Source: Candidatus Gastranaerophilales bacterium (lineage in GTDB: Bacteria; Cyanobacteriota; Vampirovibrionia; Gastranaerophilales; Gastranaerophilaceae). From it: 60,265 nucleotides of DNA. The stretch lies in NCBI GenBank assembly GCA_910588555.1, contig CAJUPC010000002.1:17265-77529 (forward strand), read 5' to 3'. Made by a program: the position numbers and the translations under genes. The notes beneath the pieces are model-generated. The model was given only the letters and a program-made list of their open reading frames with translations. It did no database searches and was not told the origin of the DNA. This document shows, piece after piece, positions 33,627 through 41,092 of this stretch (position 1 is the first letter of the stretch; each line of letters begins with the position of its first letter).

Positions 33627-33837
33627 ATTATTACTAATTTTATTATCAATACTATCCCTACCAACAATCTTGTTTATATTTTGCTGTTTTTTATGGCGAG
33701 GTAAGGAGTGTGGATGCATAACTTGTAAAAATTTCTATTCCGTAAATGCCTTTAATTGGGGAATGTGCAAAAAATTAAATGACACAACCTTGCCAGGAGA
33801 TTTCTGGTGCAAATATTATGAGGAAATAGAAAAATGA
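33616..33837 (+). CDS. Membrane-anchored Cys-rich small protein, 73 aa
   Basis: N-terminal membrane helix (residues 2-27), then CGCITCKNFYSVN..MCKKLNDTTLPGDFWCKYYE, a pattern seen in many small phage proteins that probably bind zinc. Function unknown. Confidence 0.6.
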   Translation: MWVKLLLILLSILSLPTILFIFCCFLWRGKECGCITCKNFYSVNAFNWGMCKKLNDTTLPGDFWCKYYEEIEK

Positions 33838-34160
33838 GCAAAAAGGATGGAATTCTTGATCTCCCTATAAAAAAGGAATGGTTTGATAAAATCAAATCTG
33901 GAGAAAAGACACATGAATATCGTAGAGTCTGTCCTCATTGGTGCAGGAACATAGGAATAGAACCAAACGATTTATACAATGTTGATAAATTTAGAAAAGT
34001 TAAAACCGCACGTTTGCGCTGTGGTCAGATTGTAAAATCAACAAATAAAGAAAAAACAATGCTCTTTGAAATAAAGAGCATTTCTTGTATAGATGGAATA
34101 GAAACTGACCTTAAATATAAAGGGTTTGTTTTTGATATTGAACTAGGGAGAAGGCTATAG
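33834..34160 (+). CDS. ASCH-domain protein
   Basis: 108 aa. LDLPIKKEWFDKIKSGEKTHEYR is the ASCH entry motif, and ARLRCGQIVKSTN..MLFEIKSI fits the PUA-like barrel. ASCH proteins bind or act on RNA or modified nucleosides. An 8-bp hairpin (34060-34067/34073-34080) lies inside the gene. Confidence 0.8.
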   Translation: MSKKDGILDLPIKKEWFDKIKSGEKTHEYRRVCPHWCRNIGIEPNDLYNVDKFRKVKTARLRCGQIVKSTNKEKTMLFEIKSISCIDGIETDLKYKGFVFDIELGRRL

Positions 34161-34162
34161 TA

Positions 34163-34411
34163 ATGAAAAAACTACAATTGGGAATGAAATCAAGATGCAA
34201 TATTGGTGCAATGATAAAAGAAGCAAGAATTGCTTTTGATAAAGCACTCGGAATCCCGGTAGATTTAACTTTACCTCAAAAAAATTTTTCGGAAGAAATA
34301 AAAAAAGAATTTAAAAATCAAGATATGCGACATTTAACTGTTGACATGCGTATTGATGAATCAGGAATAAAAGATATGAAAATAGAGGAGAAATCATGCA
34401 AGATGCAATAA
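34163..34411 (+). CDS. Hypothetical phage protein, 82 aa
   Basis: Small basic protein, start 3 nt after the ASCH gene, overlapping the HAD gene by 16 nt. No motif recognised. Confidence 0.5.
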   Translation: MKKLQLGMKSRCNIGAMIKEARIAFDKALGIPVDLTLPQKNFSEEIKKEFKNQDMRHLTVDMRIDESGIKDMKIEEKSCKMQ

Positions 34412-34938
34412 TATGTGATTTAGATGGTTGTCTGTTTTATACAGCTTGGATATTTGATGAAATAAAAAAGCAAGGATTATCGGGGGAAGAAAAATGGGAT
34501 TATTTTCACCGGCATGTAAATGATCCAAGATCTCTCACATGTATAGAATTTAAAAATTTTATAAAAGAAATGCTTATAGAAGGAATATTTGTTATTTTTA
34601 TGACCGCAAGAAGTGAAATTATAGCAAATGAAACAAGGAGTCGATTATTTGAAGAGTTCCCCGAATTAACTGCCAAAAATCATTTAATTATGATGCGAGA
34701 ATACAATGATTTTGATGATGCTGATATTGTAAAAGAAAAGATGCTGCGAAACCTGCAAAAGCAAAATAAATACAGTTTTATAATGGCTATAGATGACGAA
34801 CTAAAAAATGTTGAAATGTTTACACGGAATCATATAATAGCCAAACAATGGAAAATAAACAATAATCTAGATCCTAAAGTAAAAGAGAAGGAGGAAAACT
34901 GGCATGATGACCTCGTCACACCAAGTAACAGTTTTTGA
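34396..34938 (+). CDS. HAD-superfamily phosphatase, polynucleotide-3'-phosphatase-like
   Basis: 180 aa. HAD motifs: IICDLDGCLF with nucleophile D8 and acid/base D10, motif II FMTAR, and motif IV MAIDDELKNVEMF. Resembles the phosphatase half of T4 Pnk and similar stand-alone phage enzymes. The substrate may be a DNA/RNA 3'-phosphate or a nucleotide. Confidence 0.75.
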   Translation: MQDAIICDLDGCLFYTAWIFDEIKKQGLSGEEKWDYFHRHVNDPRSLTCIEFKNFIKEMLIEGIFVIFMTARSEIIANETRSRLFEEFPELTAKNHLIMMREYNDFDDADIVKEKMLRNLQKQNKYSFIMAIDDELKNVEMFTRNHIIAKQWKINNNLDPKVKEKEENWHDDLVTPSNSF

Positions 34939-35567
34939 AGCAATAAATAAAATAAAAGCTGAGAAAATGACAGATGAAGAACTGATTACTTTTGAAAAGG
35001 CAATAAAAGAAGAAAAGAAACAAAGAGGAATCGGTGGAAGGTACGGAGGGGATGAACATTATAAATCCGGAAGAGATGATTATATGACACCACCTGATAT
35101 ATTTGAGCCACTGCTTGAACTATTTCAAAAAGACAAATTCGATATAGATGTCTGCTGCACAAAAGAAAATATACCGGCAAATATACATTACACAAAAACA
35201 GAAAACGGACTGCTTCAGAAATGGAGCGGTCTTTGTTTTTGTAATCCTCCTTGGAATCAAACACCAAAATGGGTAACTAAGGGTTTCAAGGAATCAACGA
35301 ATTCGGACACGCATATTTGTTTTGTCATTCCTTCTAATAGATTTGAAACCGGCTATATGCAGGATTACATAATAAATAACCCCAATGCTTTGTGGCTAAT
35401 TCTACCACAGAAAAGAGGGTTTTATTATTCCAGGGCAGGAGGATGTGCCGCCAATTCCCTCAGTTGGTGTCGCTATTGCAATAATGTCACCGAAAGCAAA
35501 AAAATTACAAAAAGAAATAAATGACAGAAATCTGTTCAAAGCTACAGCTTTTATCGGAAACCTTTAA
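34904..35567 (+). pseudogene. Dam-type N6-adenine DNA methyltransferase with frameshift
   Basis: The phage Dam family is clear: DYMTPPDIFEPLLELF, IDVCCTKENIPAN and the catalytic CNPPWNQTPKWV (NPPW). The frame continues to 35524, but after about 35415 it encodes unconvincing Cys-rich sequence. The +1 frame from the A-rich site (about 35410-35417) encodes EGFIIPGQEDVPPIPSVGVAIAIMS and ends at 35567, which fits the family's C-terminus. So one base was gained or lost (mutation, assembly error or programmed shift). Confidence 0.75.
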
Positions 35568-35591
35568 TATCCCTAATAAAACCTCCAAAAA

Positions 35592-35634
35592 GCCCTCATT
35601 TTTACAGTTTGTAAAGATTGAGGGTATTTTTTTA
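35592..35634 (+). terminator. Rho-independent terminator of the accessory operon
   Basis: CCCTCA/TGAGGG outer stem (35593-35598/35619-35624) with an inner TTTAC/GTAAA stem and T7. Confidence 0.82.
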
Positions 35635-35654
35635 TATAATTAACTTGAAAAATG

Positions 35655-35683
35655 TTGACAAAAATCAAAAGATGAGTTATAAT
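35655..35683 (+). promoter_or_regulatory. Consensus sigma-70 promoter of the toxin-antitoxin pair
   Basis: Perfect TTGACA (35655-35660), 17-nt spacer and perfect TATAAT (35678-35683); the toxin ATG begins 7 nt after the -10, so the mRNA is probably leaderless. Confidence 0.85.
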
Positions 35684-35689
35684 AAGAAT

Positions 35690-36004
35690 ATGGAAAAGCA
35701 ATTTACAGCACAATATACACAAGATGCAGAAAACGAACTAAGAAGTCTTGATAAACAAAACCAAAAAAGAGTCTTGCGCACCGTTGCAATCTTTGAAGAA
35801 TTAGGTAAAGACGGTGTAAACAGCAGACCTTTAAATAAAGAAGGCTTATTCGAATTAAAAAGCGACAAAGTTCGTATCTACTTTATGTATCACGAAAATA
35901 AAATAATAATTATAGGGCTTATCGCATTAAAGAAAACTCAAAAAGCTCCGGAAAGATACAAAGAAATTGCAATGACCAGAATTGAAAAATATAAAAGGAG
36001 GTAA
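35690..36004 (+). CDS. RelE/ParE-family toxin (HigB/Gp49-like)
   Basis: 104 aa. FTAQYTQDAENELRSLDKQNQKRVLRTVAIFEELG..PLNKEGLFELKSDKVRIYFMYHENKIIIIGLIALKKTQKAP follows the RelE/HigB fold, so it is probably a ribosome-dependent mRNA interferase. Toxin-first order, as in HigBA. The ATG is placed at 35690 because the promoter ends 6 nt upstream; no SD. Its last codons AGGAGG form the SD of the antitoxin gene. Confidence 0.85.
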   Translation: MEKQFTAQYTQDAENELRSLDKQNQKRVLRTVAIFEELGKDGVNSRPLNKEGLFELKSDKVRIYFMYHENKIIIIGLIALKKTQKAPERYKEIAMTRIEKYKRR

Positions 36005-36008
36005 TTCC

Positions 36009-36260
36009 ATGGATAATATGAAAACCAATGATGATCTCATTAAAGAATTATTAACACCAGAAGAACAAACTGAGTTGCGCAATGAAGTTGACCAAGAAGT
36101 AAAAAAATTCTGGGGTGGTTATCGTGAAGGTTCCGGCAGAAAGAAAAAGAATCCGGATAATGTTCTTCAGTTCCAAATTAGAGTATCAGAAAAAGAAAAA
36201 CAATTTATTAAATATGCAAGAAATCATAATATTGACTATGATAGCTTAATGCAAGGCTAG
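36009..36260 (+). CDS. Antitoxin-like small protein
   Basis: 83 aa. Acidic helical N-terminus, then GGYREGSGRKKK and VLQFQIRVSEKEKQFIKYARNHNIDYDSL, a ribbon-helix-helix-like end. Immediately after the RelE-like toxin with a strong SD, then a terminator: a compact two-gene unit that would stabilise the prophage. Confidence 0.7.
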   Translation: MDNMKTNDDLIKELLTPEEQTELRNEVDQEVKKFWGGYREGSGRKKKNPDNVLQFQIRVSEKEKQFIKYARNHNIDYDSLMQG

Positions 36261-36281
36261 GTTTAAAATTCAATAGATTTT

Positions 36282-36320
36282 AATTCCCTCATCCATTTTG
36301 GATGGGGGAATTTTTTTTGC
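36282..36320 (+). terminator. Rho-independent terminator of the toxin-antitoxin unit
   Basis: AATTCCC/GGGAATT plus CATCC/GGATG stem, tight loop and T8. Confidence 0.9.
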
Positions 36321-36570
36321 TTATTTTTGTTTAAATCCTAAAAATGTGTCGGAAAGATTTCAAACAAATTTTTCTTAATTTTAGCGAGTTTTAAGAATTT
36401 TTGTATGAGAGTAAAAGAGAGTTAAAAATATAAATATTTATAAAATGAGAGTGATTGACAGTTGGCGGTAGTGAAATAGAGCAAGAAACTGTTGTATTGT
36501 TAAAATGTTCAAAAAAAGATTCGGTTAGTTGCTGCAGAAAATCTGCAGTTTTTTGTTACTAGGAGGAATC
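36321..36570 (+). promoter_or_regulatory. Leader of the late/gpZ region with an attenuator-like terminator
   Basis: A 250-nt non-coding interval. TTGACA at 36455-36460 is a possible -35 without a good -10. The hairpin CTGCAGA-AAA-TCTGCAG (36532-36548) followed by T6 is a terminator placed 12 nt before the SD of the gpZ-like gene. Confidence 0.55.
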
Positions 36571-37194
36571 ATGAGTTATTTTGAAAAAATAAAAATCGAT
36601 ACTTCCGATGTTCAACAAAAATTTAACAAATTATCGAAGGCACTGAGCGATCCTTCGGGTGTATTCAGTAAAACGATAGGCGATATGCAAAGACGTGCGC
36701 CAGGAAAAGTTGCTGATGCAGTAAGAGAAGTTTTTAGTATTAAAAAAGCTGATGTTATGCCTACAAAGAAAAAGACGGATCTCAAAAAAGCCGGAACAAT
36801 TAAAATTACAGGGCAAACTATCGCAGAATTAACACTAAATTATGAGGGCCGAGTTTTAACCCCGCTACATTTTGGAGTGGCACCAAAGACTCAGCCTAAA
36901 AAAGGGAAAAAATATTCAGTCAAGCTGAAGGTAAAAAAACAACAAAAAGCGGTTAAATCTCCGACCAAAGAGGGAAAAGTTCCTTTTGTGGCTCCTGCAA
37001 GAAAAGGCAGTAGCAGGATAATTCCTTGGCTAAGAGATTCCGATGGAGTGATTAATCCGATGAAAACATTATCCTTGCCTCAAATGGTTGATAACGAACA
37101 GGCAAGAAATGTGATGAATCAAAGTTTGGGAGAACTTTTACATTCCAGATTTAATCATCACTTAAAACGATACCTCGGAGAAAACACAAAATAA
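36571..37194 (+). CDS. Minor tail protein Z-like / tail completion protein
   Basis: 207 aa from ATG 36571 with AGGAGG. The pattern TIGDMQRRAPGKVADAVREVFSIKKADVMP..GTIKITGQTIAELTLNYEGRVLTPLHFG, then KVPFVAPARKG, matches the phage lambda gpZ family. In this phage it lies apart from the tail genes, upstream of the methyltransferases. Also seen as tail-completion protein in myoviruses. Confidence 0.75.
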   Translation: MSYFEKIKIDTSDVQQKFNKLSKALSDPSGVFSKTIGDMQRRAPGKVADAVREVFSIKKADVMPTKKKTDLKKAGTIKITGQTIAELTLNYEGRVLTPLHFGVAPKTQPKKGKKYSVKLKVKKQQKAVKSPTKEGKVPFVAPARKGSSRIIPWLRDSDGVINPMKTLSLPQMVDNEQARNVMNQSLGELLHSRFNHHLKRYLGENTK

Positions 37195-37208
37195 GACCTC
37201 CAATTAAC

Positions 37209-37243
37209 AATACCGGCAAAGCATTTCTGCGATGCCGGTATTT
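37209..37243 (+). terminator. Rho-independent terminator after gpZ-like gene
   Basis: AATACCGGC/GCCGGTATT 9-bp stem with an internal GCA/TGC stem; short T tail. Confidence 0.75.
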
Positions 37244-37256
37244 CACAATTAAATAT

Positions 37257-37401
37257 TTTGAGTAGATAGTGGCGAAAGCAACTTGTGAATTGCTTACACC
37301 TTCGCATTAGTTTGGCGACCATGCGAAAGTGTTACTTTTAACCTAGTAAAAGCACCGCCTTAACCACCGTATCACAGCGGTAGGAAAAAGGAAATATTAC
37401 T
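37257..37401 (+). ncRNA. Structured leader of the cytosine methyltransferase gene (copy 1)
   Basis: 145 nt nearly identical to 38755-38900. Hairpin AAGCAA/TTGCTT with an 8-nt loop, hairpin CTTCGCAT/ATGCGAA with conserved loop TAGTTTGGCGACC, possible closing GGCG/CGCC, and ACCG/CGGT before the SD. No known riboswitch recognised. Confidence 0.7.
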
Positions 37402-38697
37402 ATGGTTAAAAACGCAACAATCACTGTCAATGAGCTGTTTAGTGGAATAGGAGCTCAAAAAAAGGCACTGCAAAGAATCGGTATTAAGCACGAAATTGTA
37501 GGAATTTCAGAAATCGATAAGTACGCAATCGGTAGTTATGAAGCTATGTATGGTAAAACATACAATTACGGTGACATTAAAACTATTGAGAGATTAAATT
37601 ATGCAGATTTATGGACTTATTCTTTCCCTTGTACCGATATCTCAGTAGCCGGAAGGCAGGAGGGCATAAACGAAAATACCCGTTCGGGATTGTTGTACCA
37701 AGTGCAAAGATTATTGGAAATAGCTAAAACAGATGAAACACTTCCGAAATATTTATTATTAGAGAATGTCAAAAATCTCGTAGGCAAAAAATTTAAGCAA
37801 CAATTTGAAGAGTGGATAAAATATCTTGATGAATTGGGATATAACACATATTGGGAAATTCTAAATGCTAAAAATTACGGAATACCTCAAAACCGAGAAA
37901 GAGTTTATGGAGTAAGCATCCGAAAGGATATAGATGATGGAAAATTTAAGTTTCCGGAAAAAGAGATTTTAAATAAAAGACTCATTGATGTTTTAGAAGA
38001 AAATGTTAGTGAGTCTTTTTATTTGAGTCAAAAAACATTGGAGTATTTTATAAACAACTCTTTGAACAACGAACAAAAAGGAAATGGTTTTAGGTTCAAA
38101 CCTCACAATCCGGGTAAAGCTGAAGTTGCATTTTCTGTAACAACAAAAGCCGGATCACGAATGGATGATAATTATTTATTGAACAAGCAAATAGGCGATA
38201 AACCTTTTTTCTGCTTCGATAAAGAAGGAATAAAACAATGTACTATTGTTGCAAGCAGAGGGAGAAATCCTCAAAATCCTTCAGATAGACAAAAGGGTAG
38301 TCCGATGGTTCAAAGATTAGAACCAAATACGCAGGGTATCTCAAATACACTAACTACGGTGCAAAAAGATAACCTTGTGATGGAATATAAAATTGTACAA
38401 GTTGGAAATATCAGAAAAACGGAGAGGTTTGGAGGGAACCCGACAGATGGAAGAGTTTATTCAGATGAAGGAATATCTCCTACAATTTGCACTCACTCCG
38501 GGCCAATGATATTTAAAAATCTGCGCATAAGAAGGTTAACACCTTTGGAATGTTGGCGATTAATGGGATTTGATGATACAGATTTTTACAGAGCGCAAGC
38601 TGCAGGAATCAGTAACACGCAATTGTATAAACAAGCCGGAAATTCCATTGTTGTAGATGTGCTTGAAAAAATCTTTGGCAATTTATTTCTAAAATAA
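37402..38697 (+). CDS. DNA (cytosine-5-)-methyltransferase
   Basis: 431 aa. C5-MTase motifs: I ELFSGIGAQKKAL, IV FPCTDIS (catalytic Cys near residue 77), VI LLLENVKNL, VIII PQNRERVYGV, and IX/X RRLTPLECWRLMGF..QLYKQAGNSIVVDVL. The target-recognition domain spans about 215-340. No restriction partner is nearby, so it probably protects phage DNA from host restriction. Confidence 0.95.
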   Translation: MVKNATITVNELFSGIGAQKKALQRIGIKHEIVGISEIDKYAIGSYEAMYGKTYNYGDIKTIERLNYADLWTYSFPCTDISVAGRQEGINENTRSGLLYQVQRLLEIAKTDETLPKYLLLENVKNLVGKKFKQQFEEWIKYLDELGYNTYWEILNAKNYGIPQNRERVYGVSIRKDIDDGKFKFPEKEILNKRLIDVLEENVSESFYLSQKTLEYFINNSLNNEQKGNGFRFKPHNPGKAEVAFSVTTKAGSRMDDNYLLNKQIGDKPFFCFDKEGIKQCTIVASRGRNPQNPSDRQKGSPMVQRLEPNTQGISNTLTTVQKDNLVMEYKIVQVGNIRKTERFGGNPTDGRVYSDEGISPTICTHSGPMIFKNLRIRRLTPLECWRLMGFDDTDFYRAQAAGISNTQLYKQAGNSIVVDVLEKIFGNLFLK

Positions 38698-38710
38698 ATA
38701 AAACAAAAAA

Positions 38711-38742
38711 AATACAGTCGGGGTTTTGCTCCGGCTGTATTT
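38711..38742 (+). terminator. Rho-independent terminator after the cytosine methyltransferase
   Basis: AATACAG/CTGTATT plus CGG/CCG stem with one T-G wobble. Confidence 0.75.
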
Positions 38743-38754
38743 CATAACAATGAA

Positions 38755-38900
38755 TTTGAGTAGATAGTGGCGAAAGCAACATGTGAATTGCTTACACCTT
38801 CGCATTAGTTTGGCGACCATACGAAGATGTTACTTCTAGACATACTAAAAGCACCGCCTTAACCACCGTATCACAGCGGTAGGAAAAAGGAAGTAGTATT
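38755..38900 (+). ncRNA. Structured leader of the ParB-methyltransferase gene (copy 2)
   Basis: Second near-identical copy of the 37257-37401 element. The first hairpin differs only by one loop base; the second stem has one C-A mismatch; the 3' block (AAAGCACCGCCTTAACCACC through GCGGTAGG) is identical. Both copies sit between a terminator and a methyltransferase gene. Confidence 0.7.
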
Positions 38901-40289
38901 ATGTCTAAAAATCAAACACTTGATGTAGCTGAACGTGCAAAAATCAACCAAGTAAATGTATTTTGCGCATTTGATGAAATCGTAGAAACGGAGGCCTTAA
39001 AAGAAAATCCTAAAAACCCGAACACTCATCCGGAAGAGCAAATAAAATTGCTTGCAGATATTATTAAGCGCACAGGTTGGAGAGCTCCAATTACAGTCTC
39101 TACAAGATCGGGTTATATAGTAAAAGGTCATGGAAGATTAAAAGCAGCAAAACTTGCAGGCTTTGAATCCGTACCGGTTGAATATCAAAATTTTACAAGT
39201 GATGATGAAGAAAATGCGGCACTTCTTGCAGATAACAAGATTGCAGAATTTTCAGAAATTGATTCCAAATTATTGGCCCAAATGTTTGAAGATTTTAACT
39301 TCGAAGAATACGGAAATTTAACAGGATATTCAGAAGATGAATACAAAGAACTTATTGACGTGATAGAAGAAGCGCAAGAAGTTGCTGATTTAGATACAAT
39401 CGTACTGCCGGCAGAAAAAGGGCAAGCTTTTACAAAGCTCGGAGATTTATGGATATTAGGTAGACACCGTCTTGTATGTGGCGATAGCCGTGATACAGAC
39501 ACTTATATTCGATTAATGGAAGATGATATTGCAGATATGGTCATCACGGATCCACCTTATAATGTCGATTATGAAGGGGCTACCGGATTAAAAATCGCAA
39601 ACGATAATCTAAGTGACAGCGAGTTTTACAAATTCCTTTTAGATTGTTTTACTCCAATGAGTAAATTTTTAAAAGCCGGTGGCACAGTTTATTGTTGGCA
39701 CGCAGACAGCGAAAGAATAAACTTCCAACGTGCATTAGAATTTGCAGGAATACTGATTAAGCAAAATCTTATATGGGTAAAGAACTCTTTTGTAATGGGC
39801 CGTCAAGACTATCAGTGGAAACATGAGTCTTGTTTATATGGATGGAAAGAAGGAGCTGCGCATTACTTTACAGAGAAAAGAAATATACCGACAGTAAATG
39901 AATTAAAGACTATTGAATTTGATAAGCTGAAGAAAGAAGAATTGGTTGAACTAATGAAGAGAATGTTAGATGTTCCGTCTACAATACTCAACTTCAACAG
40001 ACCAACCAAGAGTACATTACATCCTACAATGAAGCCGGTTGATTTATTTATTGATGGGATAGAAAATTCATCTCGGCCCGGACAAATAATAATGGATGCC
40101 TTTGGTGGTTCAGGAACAACCATCATAGCAAGCGAGAAGTTGGGGCGCAGGGCAAGAGTAATAGAACTCAGTCCTGAATATTGTGATGCAATAGTTAAAA
40201 GATATTTAACAGTGTTCGATAACACAACAACAAAATGTATAAGAGAAGGAAACGAAATCAAGTCTCCTTTAAAAGCCATAAGTGAATAA
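38901..40289 (+). CDS. ParB-like domain fused to a beta-type DNA methyltransferase
   Basis: 462 aa. Residues 12-110 form a ParB/Srx domain (NPKNPNTHPEEQIKLLADII, VKGHGRLKAAKLAG). From about 175 an amino-methyltransferase follows: ITDPPYNVDYEG (DPPY near 215) before MDAFGGSGTTIIASEKLGR (FxGxG near 400), the beta-class motif order. This fusion is common in prophages upstream of terminase. The N-terminal half is paralogous to the gene at 22304. Confidence 0.93.
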   Translation: MSKNQTLDVAERAKINQVNVFCAFDEIVETEALKENPKNPNTHPEEQIKLLADIIKRTGWRAPITVSTRSGYIVKGHGRLKAAKLAGFESVPVEYQNFTSDDEENAALLADNKIAEFSEIDSKLLAQMFEDFNFEEYGNLTGYSEDEYKELIDVIEEAQEVADLDTIVLPAEKGQAFTKLGDLWILGRHRLVCGDSRDTDTYIRLMEDDIADMVITDPPYNVDYEGATGLKIANDNLSDSEFYKFLLDCFTPMSKFLKAGGTVYCWHADSERINFQRALEFAGILIKQNLIWVKNSFVMGRQDYQWKHESCLYGWKEGAAHYFTEKRNIPTVNELKTIEFDKLKKEELVELMKRMLDVPSTILNFNRPTKSTLHPTMKPVDLFIDGIENSSRPGQIIMDAFGGSGTTIIASEKLGRRARVIELSPEYCDAIVKRYLTVFDNTTTKCIREGNEIKSPLKAISE

Positions 40290-40290
40290 A

Positions 40291-40422
40291 ATTCATAAAC
40301 GGCTAGACGGTTCATTAAGGCTTGTAAAAATTTATGAATGAGGGTTAACCTACAATCACTCTGAAAAAATCAATACAAGCCTTTCTGGAGTGTCTGAGGA
40401 GTATAAAAAATTCGGGTAGGTT
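40291..40422 (+). ncRNA. Pseudoknotted / kissing-loop RNA element upstream of terminase
   Basis: Four exact pairings: ATTCATAAA/TTTATGAAT (40291-40299/40331-40339), AACCTAC/GTAGGTT (40347-40353/40416-40422), CACTC/GAGTG (40357-40361/40388-40392), and 10-bp AAGGCTTGTA/TACAAGCCTT (40317-40326/40374-40383), which joins the loops of the other two hairpins. Could be a cis-regulatory RNA or, in DNA, part of a packaging (cos/pac) region. The rest of the gap to 40537 is AT-rich with a small CTGG/CCAG hairpin. Confidence 0.55.
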
Positions 40423-40537
40423 CTGTCAGAGAAATTTTTTCTTTGTGGTGCTGGCGAGCCCAGAAACAATCTATTTTTTGAAAAAATTTTTCACCCCGTT
40501 TCGTTTCGTTAGCACAGAAAAAATATAGGGAAATTTT

Positions 40538-41092
40538 ATGGATGTTAGTAAATTAAAACCAACAGAATTTCTAGCAAATTACTTTGGTATAAGTGCAAGA
40601 AGAGTTCAACAGCTTGCGCAGGATAATATAATTCCAAGTGTAAAAGAAAAAGGAAGTTATTATTTTGATCCACCAATTGCAATAAAGAAATATATAACTT
40701 TTCTGCAAGACTCATTGCAAAAGAGAAATCAGAATAGCGAAGAACAAGAAACTAAAAAGTTTGATGCAGAAATACGATTGAAAGAAGCAAAAGCTTCTCT
40801 TGTAGAATTGGAATTAAACGAATTAAAAGGAAAAATGCACCGCTCTGAAGATGTACAAGCATTGATTGAAGATCTTGCAGCAAACATTAAAAGTATGTTG
40901 TCAGGTCTACCGGGAAGATTAGCAATGGATGTTGTCACATTAAATACTACTGCCGAGGTGTCCGAAGTGATCGAAAGACATTGTTTTGAAATATTAGAAA
41001 AACTTTCAGAGTATGAATATGATCCTCAATATTTCAAAGCAAAAGTCAAAGAACGTGGAGGATTAACCAGTGATGACGATTCAGATTATTGA
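40538..41092 (+). CDS. Terminase small subunit (lambda Nu1-like)
   Basis: 184 aa. An N-terminal winged HTH (KLKPTEFLANYFGISARRVQQLAQDNIIP) is followed by a long helical region, as in gpNu1, which binds cos sites and joins the large subunit. Overlaps the large-subunit start by 4 nt. Confidence 0.88.
   Translation: MDVSKLKPTEFLANYFGISARRVQQLAQDNIIPSVKEKGSYYFDPPIAIKKYITFLQDSLQKRNQNSEEQETKKFDAEIRLKEAKASLVELELNELKGKMHRSEDVQALIEDLAANIKSMLSGLPGRLAMDVVTLNTTAEVSEVIERHCFEILEKLSEYEYDPQYFKAKVKERGGLTSDDDSDY

Noticed and set aside
33285..33719. Minus-strand 144-aa ORF
   Set aside because: Antisense shadow of the YopX-like and Cys-rich genes; Phe/Ser/Asn-rich as expected from reverse reading of AT-rich coding DNA.
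37257..38900. Known SAM riboswitch upstream of the methyltransferases
   Set aside because: The conserved cores of the SAM-I, SAM-II or SAH classes are not recognisable; only the functional association suggests such a ligand.
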